From Polytrichum commune (lineage: Eukaryota > Streptophyta > Polytrichopsida > Polytrichales > Polytrichaceae): DNA of 64,000 nt. The translations under genes were made by a program, and so were the position numbers. The notes under the pieces are model-generated. The model did no database searches. It was given only the letters and a program-made list of their open reading frames with translations, and was not told the origin of the DNA. Below are positions 39,328-50,113 of the stretch, in pieces (the first letter of the stretch is position 1; every line of letters starts with the position of its first letter). The stretch is taken from the NCBI GenBank assembly GCA_950295325.1, contig OX485805.1, positions 57,810,758 through 57,874,757 of the forward strand. The letters are read 5' to 3'.

Positions 39328-40214
39328 TCCATAAGAATCGATCGACCCTCACTTGACCACACATAATCCTAGCAATTCCCCTCTTAATATTTTCACTTGT
39401 CTTGGTGTGGTTATAATTTTTTTAGGAGGTGAGGAAAAGAACCTGCAAGCCCACTTAGGTGAAAGAATCCCAATAGGGGATAGGCATGTTCATGTTAATT
39501 TTTTGGTTAAGTCGGAGCATCACCTCCGCACCTTCCCGCAAATTAACACTCACCACAATACCGATTGTGAGGGGGTGACCTTCCGAGTAGATTATGTTAA
39601 AAGTCGAGGCTTCACCCTTCAACTTCTCACACCATCCACAATTCGGGAATTACCCTCTACAACGGATAACAACAATCACGAGTACAAAAGGCATTCCTTA
39701 ATTAGTTAATGAGTTCACTTTGAAGAAATAAACATACCTTGAGCAATCGCATCCCCCTGTGAGTTAGCACTCCCCTCAATCGTGACTCAATGTAACAACA
39801 CCATAAACTTTGTGAAATATTAATTTAATCTAGAGCATGAAATGACAACTCCCAAAACTTTGAGACTCACCCCGAGGTGAGTGTCAAAGTTCAATGTCCT
39901 AAGGTGAATTTACCCTCTAATGTTTTAATGAGCTACTCGGTTATAGGTTCCTTTTAAGTTCTTAGCAAATCCCCAAAAAGGTTGAGGACGTACCTTCGCC
40001 GCGCTCCTTCCTCAAAAATGAATTTGCGTAATTGACAATGCAATTCATTCCAAGGAATAGTTGAAATACAATGAATTCAAATGTAACCCAAAGAGAGAAT
40101 ACTTACCGAGTTTCGGGTGCTCCTTCCCTTCTCTCAAGTTTGTGTCTCCAATTTTTCCTAGTTGCCTCCAAGTCTCCTAGTCGCCTCCAAGTCTTGTAAC
40201 TACATTCCGCTTCG

Positions 40215-40232
40215 CTCCCGGCAGACGCACCA
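40215..40232 (-). promoter_or_regulatory. Primer binding site of the LTR retrotransposon
   Basis: On the minus strand TGGTGCGTCTGCCGGGAG starts four bases after the 5' LTR. Its complement ends CCA like a mature tRNA 3' end and, from memory, matches plant tRNA-Gly(UCC). A tRNA database comparison would settle the species of tRNA. Confidence 0.8.
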
Positions 40233-40236
40233 ATTA

Positions 40237-42081
40237 TGTGAGGCCAAACCCCCCACCCTTAAGCGTCCGTAGTCCGAGTAGTGGGTTTGGGCTCACATTC
40301 CTCCGCGGTATTGGATTTGGACTTGGATGAGTCCATAGTGCAAGGTTCACCCTTCAAGTGGTCTTGGATTTAATTGGTGTCTCCATACCGTACATAAGCC
40401 TTTAAGTATTAAGAAATACTTATGTGACTTATGTCAATCTCTCCCTCGCACCTTTGGTCTTTGCTTTCTTTGTCTTGCCATCGCGAGAGTGCTCCACATT
40501 TTCCATTAAGTTGTGCACGTTGTTTATTTTTAAAGAGAGGATGCAAGTGTTAAAAAAAACACTATTCTCTATAGTCAATCTCAAATACATTTACTTGTGA
40601 AAGCCACACATAACACTAACTAGCATAATGTAACTAACTACTTGTCTATGAGCTAATTAGGTAGGCTATCTACTAAGCTCCTTCATGAACCCATCTCTTT
40701 ACTTTCTAATTACATAAACCTAGCTCCTTCATAAACCCAGCTCCTTCATAAACCCAGCTTCTTAGCTTCTAACTAAACAAACCCAGGTCCTTCATAAACC
40801 CAGCTCTTTACTTTCTAACTAAACAAACCCGGCTCCTTCATAAACCCAGCTCCTTCATGAACCCACAACTTTGTAGTTGTAATCCCCAACTACCTCACTA
40901 ATTATTCAAGCCCTTAACTAATCTTCCTACCTAATTTCCCTAATTCTACTAACAACCCCTTTCTAATCACACAATTCTTCTCTAATCCTAAAATCCTAAA
41001 ATCCTAGAGAGGAGAGGGGGAGAGAGAATTTCCTAACTTCACTAAGACTAACTAATCCACACAAGTATATTTTTGCACTCATCACAACATCAAGTGCTCA
41101 ACTCTTAAACATGGAACTTGCAACCACGTGTATTCAAAACATGAACTTTAAGTACCACAAATTGGAATCATGAATTAACTTTAAAATCCTTCACGTCAAC
41201 ACTAATTCTACCAAGAGGTCAAGCCCTCTTCAAGGCTAACAAGCCTTGGCTCTCAAACTAAAAACTAAGCACACACATGTGCTCCAATATGGCTTCCCAC
41301 ACCCACACTTATAACTCGTGGGGTGCCTTGGAGCACAAAGGAAAGAGAGGATGAGTGAGGGAAGAATGAGGGATTATATAGTAAGCTTGAGGGGGTGAGC
41401 ACCCTCAAGGCTCACGATAAGCCCTTGAGATTTCCTCCTACTTAGTAGGCGCCAATCCTATCTTCTAAGCCTTCCTCCCTCAAATGATCAACAAGGATCC
41501 TAATTCGAACATTTAACTAGCCTTGGTTTTCTACCTACCACACTTTACCAAACTTGGGATGCTTCAACCCAAACTTAGCCTCCTTCGCTTTCCGCCGCCA
41601 TAACTTTCTCCCCTTACTTTCCCAAATCGTCGCTCACCACTTAATTCAAACCACGATGCTTAACTCGTGATTTGATTGGTGCTTTGAGAATTTGCTTATC
41701 CTCCACCTTGCATTCTTCCTTGGGCCTTCCCCATTAAGTGGCCATGATGAGGTGGTCCACTTGTGCGCTCCATGTGATCCTCCATTCATCCCAATTCGAA
41801 TGCACTTGCCTCTTGAGTCACTTTGGTTGTCTCCATCCATTTGTACTAGCCTACTCACTAACTACTCAATCCAAGTTCTCCTTACCTATCCTCATTCACT
41901 CAAATCCTTCCGAAGGTAAAAACACAATAACAACTCACATCCTAGCCTCTTACAACATGGTACTTCTAAGACTAACATTTCACTCTTTTTATATTTTTGT
42001 GAAGTAACATGCTACTTCAAAGTGCATCAACTAACGTTTCAAGGGTCTAAAACTAAATGTGGGCACCCTTTTGGGCTCACA
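40237..42081 (-). repeat. 5' LTR of the Ty3-type element
   Basis: 1,845 bp matching the left LTR. It contains a minus-strand TATA-like motif (41374-41381, complement of TTATATAG) that could start the genomic RNA. It is flanked on its outer side by ACCGC and the coding sequence of the DUF7869 gene. Confidence 0.93.
41374..41381 (-). promoter_or_regulatory. TATA-like box in the 5' LTR
   Basis: CTATATAA on the minus strand lies in an otherwise pyrimidine-biased part of the LTR. The same motif occurs in the 3' LTR at 32319-32326. Role inferred from position. Confidence 0.4.
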
Positions 42082-44293
42082 ACCGCCCAAAAGATGCATC
42101 AATATCATCGTGCGTGTGGCCTACCAATAGGAAGGACACAAAAACCTCCTTGAAAATGCCTTTCGCAACCAACAACGACCAATATGCAAATACATATCTG
42201 TTTTTATTGTCCTTGGCACAATTGTCCAATTGGACACGCAAAGTTGGAGGCAACTTCTTGGCAATCACGGGTTCATTGGGTGGCTCGGGCAACGAATGCA
42301 AGCATACATCTTTTCCATCCAACACCGCTTCATATAAAGGTGTTGAACCCGTGTTCTCAAATAACAATCCTGAAGAATAGGCTGGTGGTTTCTCTAAATC
42401 ACGTAAAAGCCTTGCAAATGATCCTATCGTGTGGTTTGAATCCGCTGGATACAAATCAAGAGCATAATGAGCAAACTTGACATCACCGTGTCCATGTGCA
42501 ATCATTCTTGCAATGCCAACCCAACGTGATTAGCATCTATGTATGAATAAACCATTATGAAGGAATCCATGTTCTCCAGTACATCACGGAATAAAAAACC
42601 ACAACATTTAGGGTATGTCATGACATTGTTTCGAAGTTCACCTGTAACCGATACAGGCAACTTGAAAAACCCATCCGTGGCCTTGATTCGATTTGCAAAA
42701 CATGGGGAGGCTGTTTTGGCATGGTCCATTTTGTCATGGATGACCATAAGAACCTCCAAGGGCCTGGAGATGGACAAAGCTCTATTTGTGTAGTAATCAT
42801 TACGGTGTGCCTCTTGCATGTTTACGTGCTTGAAATAGTTCAATTGATGCGCTGCATATGACTCGGTACCCATCGTGTGTGCATCCCGGAGGCGCTTCAA
42901 CTTCTCGCAATTAGAGCACCTGGCAAATTTGTCCCCTCGTCTTTTTGTAATGTATTCGCTAAAGTTTTGTTTCTTGATTGCACTTAATTTTGACAATGAA
43001 ATTGGCTCCAACCCAATCTTCTCGCCAACTGCATTAACGTCCAACAATATGTCTTTCCATTTTGTGCCTGTGGGAAGAACTTTCTCCACAATCTTTTCAC
43101 CGGTTGTGAGTGTGCGTGTTTTGTGCGGCATTGCATCAACAAGGGGGACAATGATGGTTGCTAGAGTTGCCGTTGCTTGCCTTGTTGCTTCCCTAGGTTT
43201 CTTTAAACCCACGTTCCCATGGTGACGGGACCGGCGGCCTTCCTTGGCATAAGCAGCTTGTCTATAGAAGTCCGCCTTCGACACACCGTAAATGGTGTAC
43301 CATGCCTTACAACACACGTCTATGCTTTCAATGGTGATTACCTTGCGACCCGTCCCATTCACATGTATTGCCCTATGGACATCAAGTTTTTTTGTGGATC
43401 TTAGACGAAAATCTCCAAGCCACATTTCTTCACGGATGGCCTTCAATTTATCCCTTGGAAACAATTGGCAACAACAATGCACACAACAATCCTTTGTGGC
43501 AACTTCTCTTATGGACTCCTCCCCAAGCAGCCTTTGACGTTTACAATCAGTTGCAGATGGAGAAGGACGTGCCACAGTATCGTACTTTCTTTGACCCTTG
43601 CGTGGCCGCATGTTTGATTGCATTTCCTTTTCGAGTTGCATGTGTCGTTGCTCATGTTCACGCAAGCTAACTCCATCAGTCGTGACATTCCTCAATGGCC
43701 ACCTGCGGAGGGAGAACCTATGAGTGGGATCCACCTCAGAAGGAACGAGTGACTCCAATATGACAATCCCAACGTCCTCGGTGCCAAGCGGATTTTGATC
43801 AATGCAATCTTGTGGATGGGTGTTACGACAGATACCCTCCGCCACAACAACCCCATTGTCATTAAGAAGTAACACATCCAAATTCACCCATGAAGCTCTT
43901 GAAAGCACGGCACACTCTGGAATGGGACAGTCCGGTACGGAACGCGAAGGTATATCGAAATGCTCTTCATCTGAACTCTCATCCATAGTAGCCTCCCCGA
44001 CAATGTCTAGCTCTTCCTCAGATGCAGATGGCCAAGTGGCCATGTCTTCTCCAGACGAATACCCTCTTCCAGTATACCCATCCATTTTGCCTACACACAT
44101 GAACATGGAACCTTGTAAAGAATTGACAAAAGCTATAGGGTCCAATAGAAAAACACAGAAACCTTATCAATTTCGATATCCAGAAAATACTCAACAATTT
44201 GTTGTATGAATATTATATCGATGGGTTCCAAAAAGATGGAGCGCACAACAGTTTATTCAGGATCCGTCTATGCACATCCCCATTGTGTGCATG

Positions 44294-44951
44294 AGGGTGG
44301 GTTTGGGTCGAGCAACCCAAACCTCGTGATAGGATGGGCCTGCTAATCCAGGCCCAACCCGTGACAGGGGTGGGTTTGGGTCGCTCGACCCAAACCTCAC
44401 AATGGAGGTGGGTTTGGGTCGCTCAACCCAAACCTCACAATGGAGGTGTGTTTGGGTCGAGCGACCCAAACCTCGTGACAGGATGGGCCTGGTAATCCAG
44501 ACCCAGCCCTTGATAGGGGTGGGTTTGGGTTGCTCGACCCAAACCTCGTGACAGGATTAGCCTGCTAATCCAGGCCCAACCCCTGACAGGGGTGGGTTTG
44601 GGTCGCTCGCCCCAAACCTCACAATGGAGGTGTGTTTGGGTCGTGCGACCCAAACCTCATGACAGGATGGGCCTGGCAATCCAGGCCCAGCGCGTGATAG
44701 CGGTGGGTTTGGGTCGCTCGACCCAAACCTCATAATGGAGGTGGGTTTGGGTCGAGCGACCCAAACCTCGTGACAGGATGGGCCTGCTAATCCAGGCCCA
44801 ACCCGTGAGAGGGGGTGGGTTTGGGTCGAGCGACCCAAACCTCGTGACAGGATGGGCTTGCTAATCCAGGCCCAGCCCGTGATAGGGGTGGGTTTGGGTC
44901 GCTCGACCCAAACCTCACTATGGGGGTGGGTTTGGGTCGAGCAACCCAAAC
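44294..44951. repeat. Array of 12 palindromes plus a second hairpin unit upstream of the DUF7869 gene
   Basis: TTTGGGTCGCTCGACCCAAA and close variants occur 12 times in about 660 bp. They alternate with a second inverted motif, GGGCCTGCTAATCCAGGCCC, which has a 7-bp stem and a 6-base loop. The array lies between the divergent genes of element A and about 150 bp upstream of the DUF7869 ATG. It may be a regulatory or protein-binding region of the element. Confidence 0.9.
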
Positions 44952-45659
44952 ATTCCGCAAATTCCGCCTTAAATTGCGGTAATCTTCCATATTCAGCTAC
45001 GTGGATACTAATTGGAAGAATTCAGGCCGTGCATGGTTGTTGTAATTAGCTACTCATCAACGGATGCATACACGAACCTTGCACTCCACCACTACTTGAG
45101 AGAGCTTGCAACCATTTCAGAATGGAGAGATGAGAAAAAAGGAGCAAAGTTTGGGGGGTTTGGTACTTTATACTACCCGCCTCCGCCTTGGCCTTCCTCT
45201 TTGGATCCCTTTCCCGCCCGAACGTAAACCCTAAACCTAAGTTCAAACCTTCTGACAGAATTTCCCGCTTCTTGTTGGTAATAGAGCATCCATATTTAGC
45301 TTGCCTCTTCGTGGCGCCAACCATCAAATGACCTTGGACAACTAACCTCCTAATTCCGCTATTAAATAACTACACAAAATATGATGTGTGGATTTGATTA
45401 TATGTAGTGTTGTTACCACCAGTGTCCGAAAAGTTTTTGAAGTTATTGAGGTTAATTGCCTACCTCTTTAAAAGGGCATAGGCTATTTCCCTCATGGCAT
45501 AGGTTGCATCCTACAATATCAAATTTTTGTAAGTTGAAAACCTTTTGAGTTTTTAAGTTACCTGCCAATTGCCTTTAAAACTAATTTTTAGTAGGTTAAA
45601 ATCCTTCATATCTTTTAATGTTGTAGGCTTTAAATTCAAAATTTGAGTACTAAGTGGTA

Positions 45660-45735
45660 TCCTTGGCAGGAATTGAACCTGGCTAAGCCCTTCACCACGT
45701 TTGAAGGCCAAGGATTAACCAACTCCTTTTTAAAG
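45660..45735 (-). repeat. tRNA-like segment, probable SINE head
   Basis: On the minus strand a tRNA-like T arm, CCAGGTTCAATTCCTG, includes a near-consensus B box (GGTTCAATTCC). It is preceded by CCTTCA...TGAAGG, which can form an anticodon-like stem with a 7-base loop, and by GTTGGTTAATCC in the D-arm position. No full acceptor stem is evident, so it is more likely a tRNA-derived SINE head or decayed tRNA than a working gene. Confidence 0.35.
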
Positions 45736-46823
45736 AGTTGATTATAAGTTATGAAAGGTTGCTAAAATTCAAATGAGTTTAAGGGTGAAAGTCCTCACCA
45801 TCTTCTGATTCAACCTCTATGCGGTGATGGGGCTTGGGCTGTGGTATTTGTAAAGATCGACGGGGAGGGAGTCAGGGCTATTATTGATATCCGCCTATGT
45901 GCCACTCAAGAGCCCCGAGTATTAGCCTAAAGATATGTACTTAGGCCAACTAATTTCCCAATTTGAAGAAGGATGAATGGCTAAAATCCGCTCTTTTAAA
46001 AACTTTGTAGGCAAAATTTCCTACATGTTTTTTACCACATAGGTTGATATCCTATGTTTTAAAATTGTCCATAGGCTCTTTGTCCTACACTTTCAAAATT
46101 TTATAGGCTAAGTCACAAATTTTGTAGGCTGCATTTACAGTAGCCTTAGGCTCTTGGCGGACTATGGTTACCACCCTTACATGCTCAACATTAATTTTCA
46201 ATCCTATGACAGTTAGTGTTAGAAGTAAATGTGTTGCTACCTTCTACTCTCACGTATATTTCTTCTTTTCACATCCTTACTAACACTAAATTCAAACATG
46301 TCAATGCCACATATTACTATAGCTTATATTTAATGTTTATTACTTTCATATGGTTATTGATATATTGTGTATTCACTTGTATTTAGTGTATCAAACACTA
46401 AATATCATACTTATTGTAGTTGTGTTTTGTACCTATAGTTTTTATTGATTTGGCTTGCCAAAAAAAATGTAGTCAACTTTATTTGTTTTAACAAATGTTT
46501 GATGAAAAATCTAAACATATATAGTTGTATCTATTCAATGCAAGTTGAGCAGAACATGTCCTTAAATACATGTTGGTGTGTTCTAGTGTCACTACACTAA
46601 ATAAGATATTTAGAGATTTATACACTAAATATGAACGCATCTACGACGTAACATAACATACATAACAAACATAACATGAAATGTAACCAACGTTCATGTT
46701 CATGAATTAGACTATTGTGATATCTATATACATTTGTTTTTAGAACCACAAGCGACTTGGCCCCCTCATTTGACCTATGCGCCATTCATTTATGGCTTCG
46801 AGTGCAACAAGACACATTTATAT

Positions 46824-46864
46824 ACCCTAAACCCTAAACCCTACACCCTACACCCTACACCCTC
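46824..46864. repeat. Interstitial telomere-like repeats
   Basis: About two CCCTAAA units followed by about three CCCTACA units. CCCTAAA is the complement of the plant telomere repeat TTTAGGG. The tract is short and internal to element A, so it is not a chromosome end. Confidence 0.7.
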
Positions 46865-47623
46865 GTAGTTGTTCAGGGTTGCTTCCCACGGGTAGGTCAC
46901 TTAGTGCATTTTAAAAACGACGTGCGGCATAATATAGAGAGGATTGAAATCATTTGAAATAAAAATTATAAAGGAATTCCAAATAATGAAGGGGCCATTA
47001 AATGTAGACAATCCCATTATAAGTAAGTTAGATGGACATAAAATGTGGGCCATTATTTTTTTGTAAAATTAATATAGGGGCTGAAGATAAGGTTCCTAGA
47101 AGGTATGTTTAGTATAATGTTTGCTATGGTCTCCTATGTGTTTTCTTCATAACTTTGTTTGCAATGATATTATTGTTTGCACCCTTCTTTGTTTCCATGG
47201 TTTCCCTTAACAGGAAGTAGATTAGCTTTTATTACTTAAAAGGAATATAGAGTACAAAAAATTGCAGTGACTTGGACAATATAAGTAATGGAAGGGTGCA
47301 AACAAATGGGCCATTTTTGAAATTCAAGTAATTATAGGGAGGCTTTAATTCAACCCTTGAAGGTAAATAGCCCCAAAACAAAAAACCCTGAGCCGCACGT
47401 GGTGCACAAAAATGCCTTAGAGTGACCTACCCGTGTGGCTTCCATATAGAACACCATCTACTGTAATTTGTGCCTCATTTCCTAATAAGATATGTTGTTT
47501 AATATATGTGGAGGGATCATCCAACAACAAAGTGATTGCTTAAATGGCTTCATATAATGTTGAACTCCACATATTAGTATTTGATAGCTTCATATTTGTA
47601 TACATGGTGCTTCTCTCATTTAC

Positions 47624-47790
47624 TATCACTATATTCAATATTTGTAGACTTTATCTTGTCTCAACTAAATATATGAACAACAACAACATTGTCTAATGTT
47701 TGGGTCGTCCTACCTAAACCATCTTCATATGAGTTCTTAATTGGGTTCTTCAGCAAAAACACCCGCTTCAATATATTTGTATCTCATAAA
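47624..47790. repeat. Terminus-like segment inside element A
   Basis: CACTATATTC at 47629, then GACTTT, TCTCAA and AAATATATG, follow the order of the left end of element A (29585-29640). Slightly further, CCTACCTAAACCATC, ATATGAGTT and GGGTTCTT resemble the right subterminal region (57430-57490). It looks like a decayed element end or a nested relative. Confidence 0.5.
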
Positions 47791-48263
47791 TATGTAAACT
47801 TGTAAATAAGTATGTTAATGTTCCATCATGCTATAAATCAAACAACATCTTTGTTGCTTTTCGCAAACAACAATGATATTAAGTTGTCAACACTTAATAT
47901 TGCATAATTCCATATTATAATGAATGACACTACATAAACTTGTATAATTAGATTTAGTTCAATGGTATGTGTTAACGGATCCATCGTAGGCTATAGCATT
48001 GTCCTTTACCAACAACCTTCATAGATAATTACAATATATAACTCGAAACCATTCATTGTGTAAATGGTTACCATAGTTATATTATTCCATTATGTAATTG
48101 CCTACGAGGATTGCAATATAATTATTAAATACTCCTCTTAGTCTAGTATCTATCATTCTCGATTCATGCATATGTGTAGATTACTAAAATTACAAAACCA
48201 ATACAGTTTCATTATTTGATATTAGCAAATCCATCGGGGGACCATTAAATTAAAAACCTTAGG

Positions 48264-48271
48264 CTATAAAG
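48264..48271 (+). promoter_or_regulatory. TATA box of the ParB/MTase/FCP1-like gene
   Basis: CTATAAAG lies upstream of a CT-rich stretch (48470-48690) typical of plant leaders. The first recognised coding exon begins only at 50114, so a long leader with at least one intron ending in the CAG at 50111-50113 is inferred. Confidence 0.4.
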
Positions 48272-49329
48272 GTTTTTTAGTATCCTCAAGGATGGTATGG
48301 GATAGGTGGCTAAAGGATACCCACCTGCGAGGCCTATCGACCGTCGATGGGCCTGGGGCTCTCCAATGGCTCAGATTGTGTATTCGTTTGGGCCATGGAG
48401 CGCCCCGTGACACGTGGCGGCCATGAGCCGAACGGACACGAAAGGCGCCGGCCCGAATGGGTCCCGCCCTTGAGTGACCTTCCCCCTTTCACTCTCCCCT
48501 CCGCACTTTCTCCTTCTCTCTCCTCCGCTCCAAGCTCCTCCTCCTTTGTACGTTCCTCATACTTTCTGGAGGCGCCGCCTCCTCCCTTGCATTCTCTCTC
48601 TCCTTGTCGAACTCGCATTCCCTCTCTCCTTCCCTCTTCATCATTATCTCATTCTCTCTTTCACTCCTCCTCTTCTTTTGATCTATTTTGTTGTTCATTG
48701 AGTGCGCATTGACCGAGTTCTGAGTGTAGTATGAGTTTAGGGTTTGTTTTTGTATTAAAGTCTATACATTTTAGCCATTTCAGAACGTCTTTGTTGTTTT
48801 GGAGTGTGAGTGTTGTTTCAAAGTGGTTGTGTCAGTTCCTCCTGGTCTTAGAAACATTCATGTGTGAGTGTAGAGTGATTTCGGAATTAGAATGATTGTT
48901 CGAAAATCAGGATGCATGTGTGGCCTTCAGATAGCTTCTTTGTTCATGTTTGTAAACACTTGTTACATTCAGAGTGAATGTTTGTGAGGGATTGTTTAAT
49001 TCTGAGTGAATGTTTGTGAAAGCTTCTTCAATTCAGAGTGAATGTTTGTGAGGCGTTCTTAGTTTTCTGATATCCAATCCTTTCTAGAATCAGCTTCCAA
49101 GACTAGCTTGTTAGAACTGCTTCCAACAGCAGCTTGTTGTGTAGTTTGCAAAGCAAGGTGATTTCTTCAACTTCTTTATGTGTGTCAATTTCTTTAGAGT
49201 TTCGCAGCATCTACAATGCATAAGCATTGTATATGCTGCGTAAACACATTATAAAGGTCTCTGGAATCAAAAGTGTTTCGAGAGACGACCCAAACTTCAG
49301 TTTGAAACCCTAAAACACTAAACTCTGCA

Positions 49330-50090
49330 GCTGGTTTGGGTAGAGCGACCCAAACTCTCCAGCTGGTTTGGATCGTTCGACCCAAACTCTAAAGATGGTT
49401 TGGGTCGTTCGACCCAAACTAGCAGATGCTCTGGGTCGTGGGCGCCAATCCATCTGCAGAGTTTGGGTCGCTCGACCCAAACCATAAGCATTGTTTGGGT
49501 CTAGGGTTTAGCCAAACTCCGCACCAAATGTTTATTTATAATTAATTTAATCATCATCTTGGGTGAATATCTAACCCTATCGACCCAATCCATCTGCAGA
49601 GTTTGGGTCGCTCGACCCAAACTAGCACATGCTTTGGGTCGCTCGACCCAATCCATCTGCAGAGTTTGGGTCGTTCGACCCAAACAGCGCATGAAATGGT
49701 AATTCATAATTTAGGTAATCATCATCTTGGGTATGATCTAAGGCCATAGCCGATCATTCCATACCGCTACAAAGTTTGGGTCGAACGACCCAAACTTTGC
49801 GTAAATTTTTACTGCTTACGAACAATACTTACACTTATAAACAACAACTCAAACACCCAAGCAATAATGAAATGACCCACAACTAGAACAGTAGCTCGTG
49901 ATGATTGTTGTATCCATGAACTTAAAGATTGGTTTTCGTAGCCAAATAATATATTATTCATTAGCCATTGTAGGCACAGGTTTGGGTCGTTCGACCCAAA
50001 CCTGTGAAAAGTAACCCCATATATAAATGTTACTAAACCCAGACATAAGCCTATATGATTTGAAAGAGTTTGGGTCGCCCGACCAAAACT
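49330..50090. repeat. Palindrome cluster in the leader/intron before the fusion gene
   Basis: About ten copies of TTTGGGTCGNNCGACCCAAA lie here at irregular spacing. The two central bases vary (CT, TT, AA) and some arm mismatches occur, as at 49334 and 50069. The last copy starts 46 bp before the first coding exon and is followed by a CTAAC branch-like site and TTGCAG. Confidence 0.88.
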
Positions 50091-50113
50091 AACATATGTA
50101 TTTCTACTTGCAG

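Larger units (their letters stand above)
31182..42081 (-). mobile_element. Ty3/gypsy-type LTR retrotransposon, full length, 10,900 bp
   Basis: Two LTRs of exactly 1,845 bp (31182-33026, 40237-42081) start TGTGAG and end CTCACA. The 5-bp target duplication ACCGC lies at 31177-31181 and 42082-42086. The primer binding site and gag-pol on the minus strand place the 5' LTR at the right. Apparent sequence identity of the LTRs (all open frames within them are identical) implies a recent insertion. Domain order protease-RT-RNase H-integrase assigns it to Ty3/gypsy. It sits inside the DUF7869 gene of element A. Confidence 0.95.
30116..44145 (-). pseudogene. DUF7869-family protein gene, candidate transposase, split by an LTR retrotransposon
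   Basis: Reading right to left, a 547-codon frame (44145-42502) with ATG, acidic N-terminus, Cys cluster CCVHCCCQLF (about 43490) and HDKMDHAKTASP (about 42720) runs into a one-base frame change at 42505-42502. It continues with QLDNCAKDNKNRYVF (about 42202-42231) and VGHTHDDIDASFGR (about 42099) up to the insertion at 42081. The remaining 355 codons (31181-30116) follow the 3' LTR, and skipping the retrotransposon and one ACCGC copy restores the frame as FGR-WSMKLREEDFPTI. The DNC..DNKN and GHTHDDID..F motifs identify DUF7869. The spaced Asp residues suggest an RNase H-like nuclease core, hence possible transposase; this is inference. Total length would be about 1,040 residues. The gene is broken twice, once by the insertion and once by the frameshift. 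Confidence 0.75.
44952..48263. other. Central intergenic region of element A
   Basis: AT-rich DNA between the divergent genes. It contains short repeated TAGG...CCTA motifs (about 45470-46150), a tRNA-like segment, telomere-like repeats and an internal terminus-like segment listed separately. A minus-strand 93-codon frame (45046-45325, MVGATKRQAKYGCSITNKK) could be an upstream exon of the DUF7869 gene, but no splice link was established. Confidence 0.4.

Noticed and set aside
41646-42007. Frames of 70-89 codons, repeated identically at 32591-32952
   Set aside because: They lie inside the LTRs and are duplicated only because the LTRs are; no protein family resemblance.
42057-42380. 107-codon plus-strand frame at the right LTR border
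   Set aside because: It is antisense to the DUF7869 coding sequence and extends into the LTR.
46824-46864. Chromosome end
   Set aside because: Only a few degenerate telomere units, flanked on both sides by element sequence.
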